A stretch of 64,000 bases of DNA, taken from NCBI RefSeq assembly GCF_004379255.2, contig NC_056040.1, positions 22,704,120 through 22,768,119 on the forward strand. Direction: 5' to 3'. Below, one piece after another: positions 1 through 13,045 of this stretch. Both the position numbers and the translations under genes were made by a program. The stretch's first letter is position 1. Each line of letters starts with the position of its first letter. The notes beneath the pieces are model-generated. The model was given only the letters and a program-made list of their open reading frames with translations, was not told where the DNA came from and did not search any database. The stretch is from Salvia splendens. Lineage: Eukaryota > Streptophyta > Magnoliopsida > Lamiales > Lamiaceae.

Positions 1-253
1 AAAAACACACTTAATTAAAAAAATACATAAAAAATTACATAAATATAAAAAAAATTTAATGCACAAATCGGGAATTTCGCGCCGACGTCCGTGGGAGTCA
101 ACGTAATGGCGGACGTCGCGAAGGACGTCAGCAAAAAGGCGCGGACATGCGGTGTCCGTATCGGACATCCGTATCCGTTGAACAATTGCACAATGGCGGA
201 CGTCACGCACGCCGGTCTGACATCCGCGCGGAAATCCGCCATTGCTGATGCTC
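1..253. mobile_element. Right end of a PIF/Harbinger-type element
   Basis: The stretch ends in CCATTGCTGATGCTC followed by TTA, which matches the terminal inverted repeat and 3-bp target site of the element ending at 20452. Its inner part carries several GGACGTC-type motifs, as does the promoter-side end of that element. The other end lies outside the window. No credible coding region is present. Confidence 0.6.
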
Positions 254-273
254 TTACCTCGTCCCTCTATTTA

Positions 274-1682
274 GGTCATCCGCAATGCTGTCTTTTATCC
301 GTCTCTTAATTGTCTCATCTCTTCACTATTCATGGGCCTCACTGTACTTTTCATCACATCTCTTAACTAAGAGACAACACCTGCAACCCTCCATCTCTTA
401 ACCGTCTCTTAACCATCTCATCCCTTAACTATTCATTCAATTTTTTTCCCAACAAATTCAATTAATAAAAACACACTTCATTAAATAAAATAAAATTACA
501 ATTTAAAATCCTAAAAAAACTAAAAAAAGTGGAAAAAATTAAAAACAAATGATAAAAAGTGGAAAAAAATTAAAATACATAATTTAAAAATATAATTTTA
601 TATAAATTATAAAAACTACTCCGCCGCCGAATCATCCCCCGAAGGCGGTGGCGGTGCACTCAAGCCACCTGTAGGCGGAATACCAATTTGTCTTGCCATA
701 TACTCAATTCCGGCAAGATGGACTTGATATTGGGGAGGTGTCATGCGGGAAGTGTCTGCCATCGTGGCGGTCAAGTATATGGACAATAGTGTCAGCCCAC
801 TAGAGGAGCCCCCTGCATCGGTGGTCGTGCCCTCAACCTCCTATGAGGCGTTGTCTGACCCGCCCTCACTAGACGAGTATTGGTCACCCGTCGTGTGCTT
901 CGTGCGTTTCGAGCTCGAGCCTGTGCTGGACTGGACATCGCAGGCCCTCAAACATCGACATGTTTGAATTCTTTATCGTTGTCGTAAAAAAAGACTCGCA
1001 TAGCCGCTCTCATAATGCCGGCAAAAAAGACTCCGCAAATTTTTGACATCTCTGTCGACTCGATCAAAATGACTGCGGAGCATCTTCATGGTGCGGCGGC
1101 GGGACCGAGACGGCTTATTCTCGTTGTAGGCGTAGGTGACCTTTTCCTAAAAATACTTGCGGGTTTGTTGATTCCCGACGATGGGATCGTACTAGACGCT
1201 GACCCAAGCATTGAACAGAGTCATCGTGTCCTTACCCCTGGATAACAGCCTATATCCTCCTCCTCCTCGGCCGCCTCCTCCTCTTCCTCCACGGCGTCGA
1301 ATGCCCGACCCCTGGAGCTTCCACCGCCTCATCCTCCTTCCGGATTGGGTTCATCCGGAAAATCCTCTCTAATTTGGGATAATCCCTGCGATTTCCCATA
1401 CCTCGGGGCGGAGGGAAGAGAGTATGCATCCACATCAAAATAGAGTGGTTGGTACGCCGCCGGCGTCGATGAACTGGAACCGGCAGCACCCAAGACATTG
1501 TACATGCCCCCCGTCGCCAAACGTGTTCAATTCATATCCACCGGAGCCGCCCTCGTTTCCGTCGCCGGACATTTTGAGATGAAAATTGGAGAGGTGAGTT
1601 GAAAATTGGAGAGGAAAGAGAGATGGTTTGAGAATAATAGATGTGTGTTTGTGTGTATAATGAGGATGAAAGATGAGTATTT
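274..1682 (-). mobile_element. PIF/Harbinger element carrying only ORF1, truncated by an LTR
   Basis: It starts with GGTCATCCGCAATGCTGTC directly after TTA (271-273). This end is shared with elements at 43399 and 61076. The interior encodes a decayed ORF1-like protein on the minus strand. Its leader (about 1575-1682) resembles the leaders of the other two family members, including a shared AATAGATGTGTGTTTGTG block. The element is interrupted at 1683 by a Copia LTR. I could not find its other terminus beyond the Copia remnants. Confidence 0.6.
616..1572 (-). pseudogene. PIF/Harbinger ORF1 (Myb/SANT-like) relic
   Basis: The likely start is the ATG at 1572 (MSGDGNEGG...) and the reading ends at a TAG at 616-618. 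Pieces of one protein are found in different frames, so there are several frameshifts. The recognisable core, about 1000-1200, reads WVSVSDDPIVGNQQ followed by FWKKVTYAYNEN. This is the Myb/SANT-like block typical of plant PIF/Harbinger ORF1 proteins, often annotated as glutathione S-transferase T3-like. In the family, ORF1 binds DNA and assists the transposase. No transposase is encoded alongside it. Confidence 0.55.
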
Positions 1683-3239
1683 TGTTGGGGTTTGAAGCCG
1701 CTTGCACAGCGGAAGACTTGTACAAAACAAATAAATCAGACGTGAGATCTATTTGACCAATTACGGGATTAATATATTCACATGTTAACACATAATTGCA
1801 TGCTAGAACGCAAATAATTCATGCTCATAGAATATAAATCCTAAACATGAATTCTACGGTTTAGAGTTACCAATTTGATTCTCCAAAGAATCGTCGATTG
1901 CTCACGCCTTCTCCGCGATGATCTTCAATACTAGACCACGGATCTTCTGACTGGTGTCCGAACTGTATTCCGACATCAGGGTGAGCTGATCTTATCGAAA
2001 CACTAGGACTCGAATAAAGAAGACACAAATTCTTCACGGGGGAGGAGCTGAAAAGCTCACGGAGGAGATTTTTCTAAGGAAAAATCATCCATCTCTTTAA
2101 AATAAGAGTGGGCGAAATTTTCCACTTTAAAATTCGTATTTTCTGTCTCCTTTATTCTCCTATTTATAATAGTTACATATTGGACCCAGTTAGGGATCTA
2201 TGGAAGGCTTTGGATATGGGCTCCCCCAATTAGCTTTTTACTAATTAAATTGAACCTACAATTTAATAGTACAAGTTTATATTGGAATATTACAAGCAGC
2301 CACTACAGACGTAATATTGACCTCCCTCTCCAAATCCGAAATTACAAGTAATCCGGGTTTCCATTTTTGTTTATTATTTATTTCTCACGCTTAAGATATA
2401 AATGTCCATTAATTAATTAAAGTCTGCTATGGACTTAATTAATTAACATCTTATTAATTCCAAGAGTGGACTTAGCAAGAAACACTTATTTATTATTCAT
2501 AGAGTAATAAAACTCCAACTAGCCAGTTTTCGAATAATAAAACATTGTTCAAGCTCCTCTTGAGGACATTATCAAACGAGACTCACCTCGCGCACGATTC
2601 AACATAATAGCAATCCTAGCACCGCTATATAATGATCACCACTACCCAATATACCTGGATCGTTGGGTGACGAAAAACTCGCACCTTTGGTAAGTCAAAG
2701 TAGTAGATACTCAATATCGTATGCTCAATGCTAACGTACATTGATGAAGAAATATATATTTATCAAGACCTCGTCTTTCAGTAGATAGCATAAAGACTCG
2801 TCCTGTTGTTAGATCCATTCAGTGCTATACCACACCAACGTCATCTTACTTCAATAAGGCTTAGAAATAATAGGACTGACATTGCAACCTTTCACGATAG
2901 GTAGCCAAAGCCTATCTAGGTTGTGAAATTCTTCTTTTTCTTTTGCAAAGCATTGTATAGAACCGACTGTAGTTACCTTAAAGTGGACGACGCCCACAAC
3001 CAGTCTACTAAGCAAAAGACTTAGGCTTTGTTTACTTCTTATGCATTTAAATGTTTATAAAACATCTTATAAACGCACAAACAAACACAATGTAATAATA
3101 TACTAATTCTATTCGTGCGAAATGCTCGAATAATACTGAATTGGGTCAAAAGTGGATTGTAGAGTTTTTCCGTACACAAGCAAGATTCTATTCGTGCGAA
3201 CTCGCTCGAAACATGCTTTCCAGTATACTAAACCTAACA
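1683..3239 (-). repeat. 3' LTR of a decayed Copia retrotransposon
   Basis: It begins TGTTGGGG and ends CCTAACA, followed by ATCTCTCACTT, which on the minus strand reads as a purine-rich tract just before the LTR. Long parts (for example 1890-3010) match the LTRs at 50285 and 55894 at moderate divergence, so this is a related but older family member. The coding direction is minus, so this is the 3' LTR; the matching 5' LTR is absent. A local duplication of an ATTCTATTCGTGCGAA block lies near 3107 and 3186. Confidence 0.7.
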
Positions 3240-3880
3240 ATCTCTCACTTATACTCAAAACATGCTTTTGAGTATGCCCACTGCCAAAAACTCTCCCACT
3301 TATACACAAAGCATGTCTTGGAGCTAGATATATCGAACTACCATTCATTTCACATCATGTTTGAAACATGTTGCCACAAAGGCATTTTCTGTGAAAAATC
3401 TGCTTGGTTGTTCTCTGATCATATCTTTTCCATCACTATGTCTTTGATGCGTACTTGATCTTTAATTAATTTCATCTCTCTATGTGAATTCTTAGCTTAT
3501 GATCTCGTGTGTCCCTTGAGTTAGCCTGTGGTAGAGTAAAAATACTCATAGGCATACTCAAACTTACGATCAAAGTTACTAGGAGTATACTCCTAATGTA
3601 AACACATATAATGAGGATGACTTACTCGATCACTAATTAGTCATAAGACTTAGTCAGTGTAACCCCAAGGACATTACATTAATGACTGCTAAACTAGAAT
3701 ATAGCGATTAGTCTTTCTCAAGTACTATGGTATATCCATTACCTCAATCAAAGTCCTTCGCCATGGTTAATATGATATATATTTGCTATGCAAAAGCACA
3801 ACTAATATCAAACTTAGTACACATCATAGCATACATGAGACATCTATCTACAGAACTAGTCTCATTCTTCTTGTTCTCAC
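3240..3880 (-). pseudogene. Decayed Copia interior, RNase H side
   Basis: The stretch at about 3720-3870 is a degraded version of the reverse transcriptase to RNase H junction seen intact at 52390-52460; compare the antisense of the LMYAMLCTRPDIC motif. No open frame survives. The sequence is interrupted at 3881 by a younger Copia and its pol relic resumes at 8517. Confidence 0.5.
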
Positions 3881-4197
3881 TGTTGGGAAATAAACACAGA
3901 CAATCACGAATATGAAAGAGAATGAACACAAGAAGTTGTTTACCCAGTTCGATACAATGTGTATCTACGTCTGGGGGCGATGCCAAGCCAGGGATTTCAC
4001 TATATAATTTCAGGATGATTTAACAATGAGGGAGCACATCTATTTATAAGTAACTAGAGAGCCCTAATTCTAGTCAAACTAGGAAACATATTCCATAAGG
4101 AAATATCTTTTAAGGAATAAATCTATCACAAGGAAATATACTTCAAGAAAACAAATCCTAAACATGGTAGGAGATATTTTAGGCTCCATAATTAACA
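3881..4197 (-). repeat. 3' LTR of the complete Copia
   Basis: This 317-bp LTR is bounded by TG and CA. It differs from the 5' LTR at about six positions. It is followed inward by ATCTCCCACTTGG, whose complement is the polypurine tract. Confidence 0.92.
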
Positions 4198-4285
4198 ATC
4201 TCCCACTTGGAGACTAACAACTCCTAAACAACCATTTCCTCGTGATCTCATCCCTTCATCCGCTTAGCATCGCCTAACCTTCTCT

Positions 4286-7200
4286 TCAAGTTCCAAGGCC
4301 AATTGAAGCTATGCATAGCTTCAATTTCTCTAAGGTCACCACCTTAGTAAACATGTCTGCAGGATTCTCACTTCCAAGTATCTTCACAAGTTGCAGGATT
4401 TTCATCTCCACTAGGTGTCGGATGTAATGATATTTCAACTCCACATGCTTTGTCCTAGAATGAAACGCTGGATTCTTCGCCAAGAAAATAGCACTCTGAC
4501 TATCACTGTAGAGTGTGCTACTCTTGTTCTCCTTCCCAAGTTCATCTAAGAAACACTGCAACCACACCATCTCCTTGCTTGCCTCTGTCGCAGCTACATA
4601 TTCAGCCTCCGTAGTAGACAAAACAACAGTCTTCTGCAACGTAGAAGTCCATGAAATAGCAGTACCACCATAAGTAAATACATACCCGGTTGTGCTTCTT
4701 CTCCCATCAAGATCATTGGACGCCAAGTCTGCATCCACATAACCTACCAGCTCGACATTCTTGCCATTGAAACATAAGACGCTTTCTGTAGTACCTCTCA
4801 AGTATCGAAGGATCCATTTAACTGCTTCCCAATGTTGCTTGCCCGGATCACCCATGAACCGGCTCACTACTCCCACTGCTTGTGCAATATCAGGCCTCGT
4901 ACACACCATTGCATACATAATACTGCCAATTGCTGAAGCATAAGGAATTTTCTTCATTTCAGCACGTTCTTCTTTTGTACTCGGCGACTCCTTCTTCGAC
5001 AGCTTAAAGTGACTGCCCAAAGGCACACTTACTGGCTTCGAATTATCCATGTTGAATCTTTCCAATACCTTACCAATGTAAGCAGCTTGCGAAAGATACA
5101 ATTTTCCTGCCGCCTTGTCACGCTCGATTCTCATGCCCAAAATTTGATTAGCCTCTCCAAGATCTTTCATGGAGAATCGTTCAAACAATTGCCTTTTCAA
5201 CTTATCCATCTCCTTTTGATCACCTCCTGCGATCAACATATCATCAACATATAATAACAGAATAAGATAGCTCTTGTCAAACCTCTTGTAGTAATAACAA
5301 TGGTCAGCGTAGCATCTTTTATAGCCAATCTCCATCATGAATCCATCAAACTTCTTGTACCACTGCTTTGGAGCTTGCTTTAAACCATACAAGCTCTTCT
5401 TCAACTTGCATACAAGGTTTTCCATTCCTTTTACTATGAATCCTTCAGGCTGTGTCATGTACAACTCATCCTCCAAATCACCATGAAGGAATGCCGTCTT
5501 TACATCCATCTGATGTAACAATAGATTTTCTGCAACTACCATACTCAACACTAAACGAATAGTAGTTAGTTTCACAACAGGAGTGAACACATCTGTATAA
5601 TCAATACCGTATCGTTGCTCAAATCCCTTGACAACCAGCCTTGTAGCGCTTGCTACCATCAGCTTCACCTTTGATTCGATAGACCCACTTGCAATGCAAT
5701 GCCTTTTTCCCTTTAGGAAGTTCCACAAGCCCCCATGTGTCATTTAGGAGAAGAGAGGTAAACTCGTCATCCATGGCAATTTTCCAACTTCGTTTATCAG
5801 GGCCTTCTCCTGCCTCTGCATAACACTCGGGCTCACCACCATCAGTAAGTAACAAGTAGAAATTAGAGGGCGAGTACCTATCAGGTGCACGTCGCTCTCT
5901 AGTCGATTCAGGCAGCGGAATAGTCGGTGGTGGAGTGCTTGGTTCTTCTTCAAGCACCTCTTCAGCATTCTGACTCTCCTTGCTTCCACTCGAGTTTGAG
6001 ATGTCTAGCTCGACCACTTGTGGCTCAGAACTGCTGGGACTTGACGCCTCCAATCTATCCTTGTACAATACATGTTCATTGAAGATGACATCTCTACTGC
6101 GAATAACCTTACGGTTCTGCTCATCCCAGAGTCTATAACCGAACTCATTGCCTCCATAACCAATGAACGTACACTTAATAGATTTAGCATCCAACTTACT
6201 TCTCTCAACGGAACTAACATGAGCATAAGCAACACAACCAAAGATGCTTAGGAAAGATAGATTTACCTCTTTTCCTGTCCAAACCTCCTCGGGTATCCGA
6301 AACTCTAAGGGAACTGATGGACCTCTATTAATTAGGAATGCAGCTGTGTTGACTGCATCTGCCCAAAAACTCTTTGGCAATCCACTTTTCAACCTCATGC
6401 ATCTTGCTCGCTCATTCAACGTTCTGTTCATGCGCTCTGCGATTCCATTCTGCTGTGGAGTTCATTTCACAGTTTTCTCCATGCGGATTCCATTCTCGGC
6501 GCAGAATTCCTTGAACTTTGAAAGTTCATATTCTCCTCCATTATCGGATCTTAGACACTTCACCTTCATCCCGGTTTCAGTTTCAACAAGGGCTTTCCAT
6601 TTCCTGAAAGCGTCAAACGCATCGGATTTACTCTTCAGAAAATAAACCCATAGCTTTCGAGTAGAGTCGTCGATGAAAGTCATATAATATTCAGAGCCTC
6701 CTAGGGACTTCACAAGTGCTGGTCCCCATAGATCAGTGTGGACCATCTCCAACTTCTGTGTCTTCAATTTTCTGCCTCCTCTTGAGAAACTCACCATTTT
6801 CTGTTTCCCAAACACGCAATCCTCGCACAGGCCAACTTCAACAGTTTTCAAGCCAGGCAGTAAACCTCTTGAGCACATTATCTTCATCCCTTTCTCGCTC
6901 ATGTGGCCAAGTCGACAGTGCCACAAATCTGCATTATTTGCCTCACTTGCAATATCAATGCAATCTTTGGAGTTAGTTGTGGTATACAACGTACCCTCCT
7001 TCTTACCTCGAGCTACTATCATAGCTCCCTTGGTAATCTTATAATTGTTGCAGCCAAACGTCACGGTGTACCCTTCTGCATTAAGCTGCCCAATCGAAAT
7101 CAAACTTCTCTGCAATCCAGGAATGTGTCTGACTCCATTCAGTTTTATTACGGATCCATTGGACGTCACTACCTTCACGTTTCCCTTTCCCACGATATCT

Positions 7201-8153
7201 AAGGGCTCGTCATCAGCCAGATGTACCTTCCCAAAATCGCCAGAAACGTAGTCTTCCATTATCTCCACATTGCTGCAGGAGTGAAACGACGCCCCAGAAT
7301 CCAATACCCACGATTCCATCGGACTACTGACGCTCAAGACCAACGCCTCGCCATCGTCATCAGACATGGTAGCGTTTGCTGTCTTCTTGTCCTTCTGATC
7401 CTTATTCTTATACTTCTTCGGTGCCTCACATTGATTTCTAAAATGCCCAAACTCATCACAATTCCAGCATTTAACTTTATCCAAATCCTTCTTGGATTGA
7501 CTCCTTCCTCTGGAATTTGATCTTCCACGATTTTGCTTTCCCTTCGATCTGCCTCTCTGTTCTGTATTCAGTGCTGATCCCGAAGTAGAAGATCCTGATT
7601 CTCTCCGACGAACTTCCTCACCAATCATCAGATCTCTTACTCTGTCAACTGTTAGTTTTGTCTCTGCAGCAGTAACTGTTGTCACTGTGCCAGCCCAACT
7701 CTCAGGCAGAGACGATAGCAAAATCAGGGCACGAATTTCATCATCGAATTTTATATTAACCGAGTTCAGTTGCGAAGTAATCATGTTGAACTCGTTGAGA
7801 TGTTGTTGCACTAGCTTTCCCTCTTGCATTCTAAAATTAAACAATCGTCTGATCAGATGTACCTTGTTTGCCGTTGATGGTTTCTGATACATGTCCTCCA
7901 AGATCTTTATCATCTCATTTGTCGACTTTGCTGCAGTCGTGTGATAAGCCACATCCTTGGACAACGATAGCCTAATCGCGCTCATCGCTTTTGTGTCCAG
8001 CAGCTCCCACTCCTCATGTTCCATCTTTTCGGGTTTGGTTTTTAAAGGCTTCCAGAGATCTTTACCGTACAGGTAATCCTCAATCTGCATCTTCCAAAAT
8101 CCGAAATCAGATCCATCGAACTTCTCTACAGCAATTTTCTCGTCGATCCCCAT
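4286..8153 (-). pseudogene. Copia gag-pol, broken by one stop and one frameshift
   Basis: Translation starts at the ATG at 8153 (MGIDEKIAVEKFDG). The first block (8153-6462) contains gag with an intact zinc knuckle, C-X2-C-X4-H-X4-C (CWNCDEFGHFRNQC), the aspartic protease motif WVLDSGASFHSC, the GAG-pre-integrase HRLGHM-type segment with a CEDC motif, and the start of the integrase core (HTDLWGP, LRSDNGGEY). An in-frame TGA at 6462-6464 then precedes TPQQNG. The same frame continues through the integrase C-terminus to about 5640, where an apparent 2-base deletion shifts the frame. From there to 4286 come reverse transcriptase with the catalytic YVDD and RNase H ending TKHVELKYHYIRHL. The element could only move with proteins supplied by a relative. 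Confidence 0.9.
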
Positions 8154-8194
8154 CGTGATTTCTGCCTCTTAAACCCTAGGCTCTTGATACCAGT

Positions 8195-8511
8195 TGTTGG
8201 GAAATAAACACAGGCAATCACGAATATGAAAGAGAATGAACACAAGAAGTTGTTTACCCAGTTCGATACAATGTGTATCTACGTCTGGGGGCGATGCTAA
8301 GCCAGGGATTTCACTATATAATTTCAGGATGATTTAACAATGAGGGAGCACCTCTATTTATAAGCAACTAGAGCGCCCTAATTCTAGTCAAACTAGGAAA
8401 CATATTCCATAAGGAAATATCTTTTAAGGAATAAATCTATCACAAGGAAATATACTTCAAGGAAACAAATCCTAAACATGGTAGGAGATATTTTAGGCTC
8501 CATAATTAACA
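8195..8511 (-). repeat. 5' LTR of the complete Copia
   Basis: This is the promoter-bearing LTR for minus-strand transcription, 317 bp long. The bases just inside it (8180-8193) form the primer binding site. The target duplication CTCAC follows at 8512-8516. Confidence 0.92.
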
Positions 8512-8516
8512 CTCAC

Positions 8517-9314
8517 TAAGTGTCAAACGACACTTGACTAGAGACAAGACAATTCCATCTTGAATGGTAAAACCTTTTCATGGAATCTCCAATGCTAAAA
8601 TGTTCCAAGCAATGTATGGATATAGGATTCCTAAGAGAATCTCAACATTCTTTCTAGCAATCTTGAAACACTTAGATGCTCGGAATGTAATTAGTTTCTC
8701 TTTAATCCTTTATCGTAAACTGGGTAGACAACCAGTTTCCTACGCTAGATGTCATTCTTAGTTGTTTGCAACTTTTATAGATTTCATCATCGTAGAGTAC
8801 CAATAATACCATATTCAATGCACTCTCAACTTCCTTGTGCTTACAAACACACTTAAAGGGCACATGTCAAATTCGAAACATTTGACAATCTCAGCAAAAC
8901 ACTTATCTCTGATTTAGATGCTTGCCTAAGACCACAAAGGTCTTCATAAGCTCCCAATCATGTGTTTCTTGCCCTTTATTACATACCCATTAGAATGTTC
9001 TATGTAGATGATTTCCTCAAGACTTCTATTAATAGAAAGTTGTCTTGACAATCATAATACATACATTCTAATTTATGTAATTTCTGATAGACAGTATGAT
9101 CGAACAAATCTTGGCACAAAAACAGCGAGAAGAATGTTCTCGTTGGGTAGAACCCATTGTCATTGTCTAGCCATTTGAGATCCATATTTACACCTGCAAA
9201 TATACTAGCTCCCACTGACTGACACAGCCTGTAGGTAGTATTGCAAGTCTTGTAAAATATGTTGTCTATCTTAAAATGTAATTTGGAATCTATAACCTTT
9301 CCAAGAAAACTCAA
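8517..9314 (-). pseudogene. Decayed Copia interior, reverse transcriptase side
   Basis: Positions 8950-9060 are a degraded copy of the reverse transcriptase segment at 52930-53040, including the equivalent of EETIYMEQPEGY and GKEHMVWKLKKA. The rest of the stretch (8517-8940) also looks like Copia interior but has no frame. This is the outer half of the same relic as 3240-3880, separated by the 4.6-kb insertion. No 5' LTR follows. Confidence 0.5.
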
Positions 9315-10437
9315 AGTTCATGTATTTGTATTTATAGGCTAAAAACAAGTAATAAAAAAAACTCAAATTCATGTATTCAAATCTTACCAAGTAATCAAAC
9401 AACCTTCTTCCCCCCAAAAAACAAGTACTTAAAGACGATTGGCTATGCATATATGAAGTTGAATGGATATTGAAACTGAACTATCTGGCAAAACCTTAAA
9501 CAAACCTACTTTTTGCAAGCACACACATCAATACTACAACCAACACACTTGAAACAAAACATCAAAGCCAGTGCACATCATATTCAACTTCCATCATCTG
9601 CAATTCTTACAGCAGCAAGGAACAGCAAAAGCAACTCGTTCCGATGATTCAGAGACAAGCTCTAAAGGAAGAATGAACAGAGTTAGGCTAGGCTACACAA
9701 CACACATACAATACATACATATGTATATATTTCTATACATTCTCCCTCACTCACACTCACGGAGTACAAAAGATAATAGCATATTTGGCAGAATCTCTAT
9801 TGGTGGTACTTGGCCTCTCATTTTCTTTTACAAGTATGAACAGAGGACGGAGCAGTAACTATTTCGATAGAATAACTAGAATCATAGGAAGTAGGATCAG
9901 GGTCAGTTACACTAGGAAGAGCCTCTAGCTCTTTGCAGAAGTACTCCACTTGGTCATCGGTGAACCAATCCTTTCCCATCTGCAATACAGTATAAACCAG
10001 GCACGATAAGGTTGATGTGAAGTAATATGGGTACAACTCACCATGTTCGGATTACCCTTAAATACATTGAAACTTTGAGGGGGGGCTTTCTATGAAGCGG
10101 CGTATGTAGAATAGAACATAAAATCTACATTCGTTGCCCTCTTTCTGCTGCGGGACCTGTAAATGATGTTACACTGGCATATGTAAGCGCATGTTCTTCA
10201 AAATCTAATGCCAAAAATTAATGAAAAAGCTCCTACCTCCGGAATCCAGAGAGGAATCTTTTGGAGTTCCTTCTTGCTCTCTGTCCTCTCCTCCGATTCA
10301 TAGATGTCAATGAGAAGTCTGCAATATATAATAATAGCAAAATTAAAGGCTAAATATAATTATAACAATAATAATAACTGGAAGGAATATATAAAAAATT
10401 TAAGCAATGTATATATTGATCAAGTGAAGTCTTGTAA

Positions 10438-12382
10438 GAGTGTCCACAATGGTGGCCCTTGAAGGCCACCAAATGTGGCACGGCCACCATTTGTGGCTCT
10501 CTTGTGGCCTTTACAATGGTAAAATGAATAAAAACAATATGGCCACGAAATGTGGCCCTCTCCAAAAAACAAAATTAATTTGTTTGCTTTTTTAATAATA
10601 TTTTTTAATTTATGTCTAATAAATTTTATTAGTCTTTAAATTTATGATATTTATAAATTTAATTAAAATAAAATAATTTGGATAGTAAACAAAAAAAATT
10701 CACAACCTAAAAAAATGTAACAATATTTCGTTGTATTATATTAAAGTAGGAAAATTATACAACGAAAGTGACCTAGTTTAAAAACAACAACCCGGAAACC
10801 CAAAACCCAAATCACTCTGCGGCGCTCCTTCTACGGTTCCAGACCTCTTCAACCATATCAGCCTGCAGTGATGAATGCGATATTTGGCTTCGCATATCGG
10901 TGTACCGCTGGATCAAGTATTCATTACTACGTGGTACACCCATCTGTAGGGGCTCCATGGCAGTACCCGAGCTCGAACTAGCACCATCTTCCGCTGTCCA
11001 TCGCTCAGCAGCAAATCCTTCGTCGTCTATTATTATATTGTGCAATATGATACATGCAGTCATGATGTCTGCGACATCATTTTCGTGCCATTGTCGAGCC
11101 GGGCACCGTATAATTGCCCATCGCGCTTGGAGTACACCAAAAACTCGCTCAACATCCTTCCTAGCACCCTCTTGTTTTTTCGTGAAGTAGGTTTGCTTTG
11201 GCCCAACGGGTTGTCGTATCGTCTTCACAAACACGGGCCAGCGAGGGTATATCCCATCGGCCAAATAGTACCCCATGTTGTACTAAGTGCCGTTGGCCAT
11301 GAATCTAACTTGCGGACCCTCACCCCAGCTCTCATCATTGAACATGTGGGACGATCGTAGAACGTTGATGTCGTTGTTCGATCCAGCGACCCCAAAATAG
11401 GCGTGCCAGATTCGCAAGCGGTAATCAGCAATTGCTTCAAGAATCATCATGGGATGTCGGCTTTGAAACCAGAAGTGAATTGCCCCTCCCAAGCCACCGG
11501 GCAGTTCCTCCACTCCCAGTGCATGCAATCGATGCTCCCCAACATCCCTGGAAAATGATGTACAGTCCCGTGCATATCCATCAGACGTTGGCAATCATCA
11601 GCCGATGGCTTCCGTAGATACTCCCCTTTGAAGATATCCTTAATGCCCCTGCAAAACTGCCTCAACATCTGTAGGGCAGTCGTTTCGCCCATCTGTAGGT
11701 ATTCGTCGAACATGTCAGCGGGCCCGGCATATGCAAGCTGTCTAATTGCCATCGTACACTTCTGGTATGTCGACAAGCCGGGTCGGCCGGTGGCATCATA
11801 TCACAAGTTGAAGCACCTGAACCGCTGCGCCAAACACGTCGCTATATGGACGAAGAGACGTTGCGACATTCTGAATCGCCGACGGAAAATTTCTGCCAGA
11901 TAACGGGCGTTCTCGTTGAAGTAGTCTTCCATCAACCGGCGGTCAGCCCCGGCATGATCACGGTCAAAAATCGCCGATGATGAAATGGCCGAGGGACTGC
12001 CACCGCCGCCGCCGCCTCAGCCGCCGCCCCCGCCTCGTCGGCTTCACGTTGCACCGCTGCAACAAGGTTTTGGAACTCCAGATCTACCGCTTGTTGGAAT
12101 TGTTCATCGTCGGAATCCATAGTTCCAAGGTTGAATTGAAATTGGAAGGAAAGATTGGAAGAAAATGGAAGTAAAATGGAGTTGGAAAAATGGAATGGAA
12201 GTGTAGTGTTTTATAAAATAATTTTCGAAAATTAAAAAAATAATAATAATTTTCCCGCGGCCCGCTTCAGTGGAGGGCCGCGGCTCACCCTCGGCTCTCG
12301 GCCCTGCGCCCCGGCTCTCGGCTCTCTGCAATGGGGGCTGCGCACCGAGCCGCGGGCCGTGGCTCCCCCATTGTGGACACTC
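10438..12382 (-). mobile_element. PIF/Harbinger element with degenerate transposase
   Basis: The terminal repeats are GAGTGTCCACAATGG at the left end and its complement at the right, flanked by TAA on both sides (10435-10437 and 12383-12385). The left subterminal region is rich in GTGGCC motifs. It lies in an intron of the SUMO-protease relic, 16 bases past a splice donor. It is a close relative of 42064-43379, in opposite orientation. Confidence 0.9.
10812..12120 (-). pseudogene. HARBI1-like DDE transposase, frameshifted
   Basis: The start is the ATG at 12120 (MDSDDEQFQQAVDLEF). The reading changes frame near 11940 and again near 11590, and has a TAG in place of a Gln codon at 11283-11285 (NGT, stop, then NMGYYLADG). 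The family catalytic triad can still be seen: Asp in GSIDCMHWEW, Asp in GSNNDINVL and Glu in KDVERVFGVLQARW. The C-terminus (MVEEVWNRRRSAAE) is intact. The protein is not functional as it stands, but it preserves the full domain order of its internally deleted relative at 42342-43004. Confidence 0.88.
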
Positions 12383-13045
12383 TAAGACTAATGATACCTT
12401 CTTATTGATGGTTCGAGCCGTTTAGGATCCCTGCATTGCAATGAATCCAGCAGCAGCAGGCAAGGAGCATTAGTTTCTGAATCGAGACTTTGGCCCAAGT
12501 TATACATGATTAAGAGACTCCAGTGAGACCTACCAAACAAAATCTTAATACAGGAACTCCACATTATATGATGAGGTATTGGTTTGCACAAATATTAAAT
12601 AAATTCATACCACTTAACTATAGGGACGAAAACACATTTCTTTGATAAAATGCCCTTCTCCTTGATCCAGCTCAATACATTGGCTCTTCTATCCCGATTG
12701 GCATACATTTCAAACCACAAAGGGTCGAAATATGTAGCTGATTCCACTTTGGCTTCCGGTAATCCATCCCATATGTGCCTACATGAACTCAAAAATTATT
12801 CTTTATCATCAGAAATGCAAATAATAAGTTAGCTTAATAACCTACATGATGAGGTAGCAAAGGAATCTGCCTTAGTCCAACTTTCCTCTTTCAGTGGTGA
12901 TTGTGCAATTGCTGCTTCTAGATTGCCTTGCATGACCACGGCGATGAATGTTCTTAGGAACAGTGATTTCAACAGCACTGGATTCATCCTGTTTTAATAC
13001 ATTTTTCCGCTTTCGCCCTTTTGCGCGTGGGCGCAAAGGTACAAT

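Larger units (their letters stand above)
3881..8511 (-). mobile_element. Complete Copia retrotransposon with two 317-bp LTRs
   Basis: The element runs from TGTTGGG to TTAACA at both LTRs (3881-4197 and 8195-8511) and is flanked by a perfect 5-bp duplication CTCAC (3876-3880 and 8512-8516). I count about 6 mismatches between the LTRs, or about 2 percent, so the insertion is fairly recent. Transcription is on the minus strand. A methionine-initiator-type primer binding site (TGGTATCAAGAGC) abuts the 5' LTR near 8193, and a purine tract lies beside the 3' LTR near 4200. It sits inside the decayed Copia at 3240-9314. Confidence 0.93.

Noticed and set aside
743..1245. Plus-strand frames in the first PIF/Harbinger element
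   Set aside because: The ORF1 relic is read convincingly on the minus strand; the plus-strand frames have no motif.
12388..12792. Two separate small genes
   Set aside because: They join in phase as exons of one SUMO-protease-like gene.
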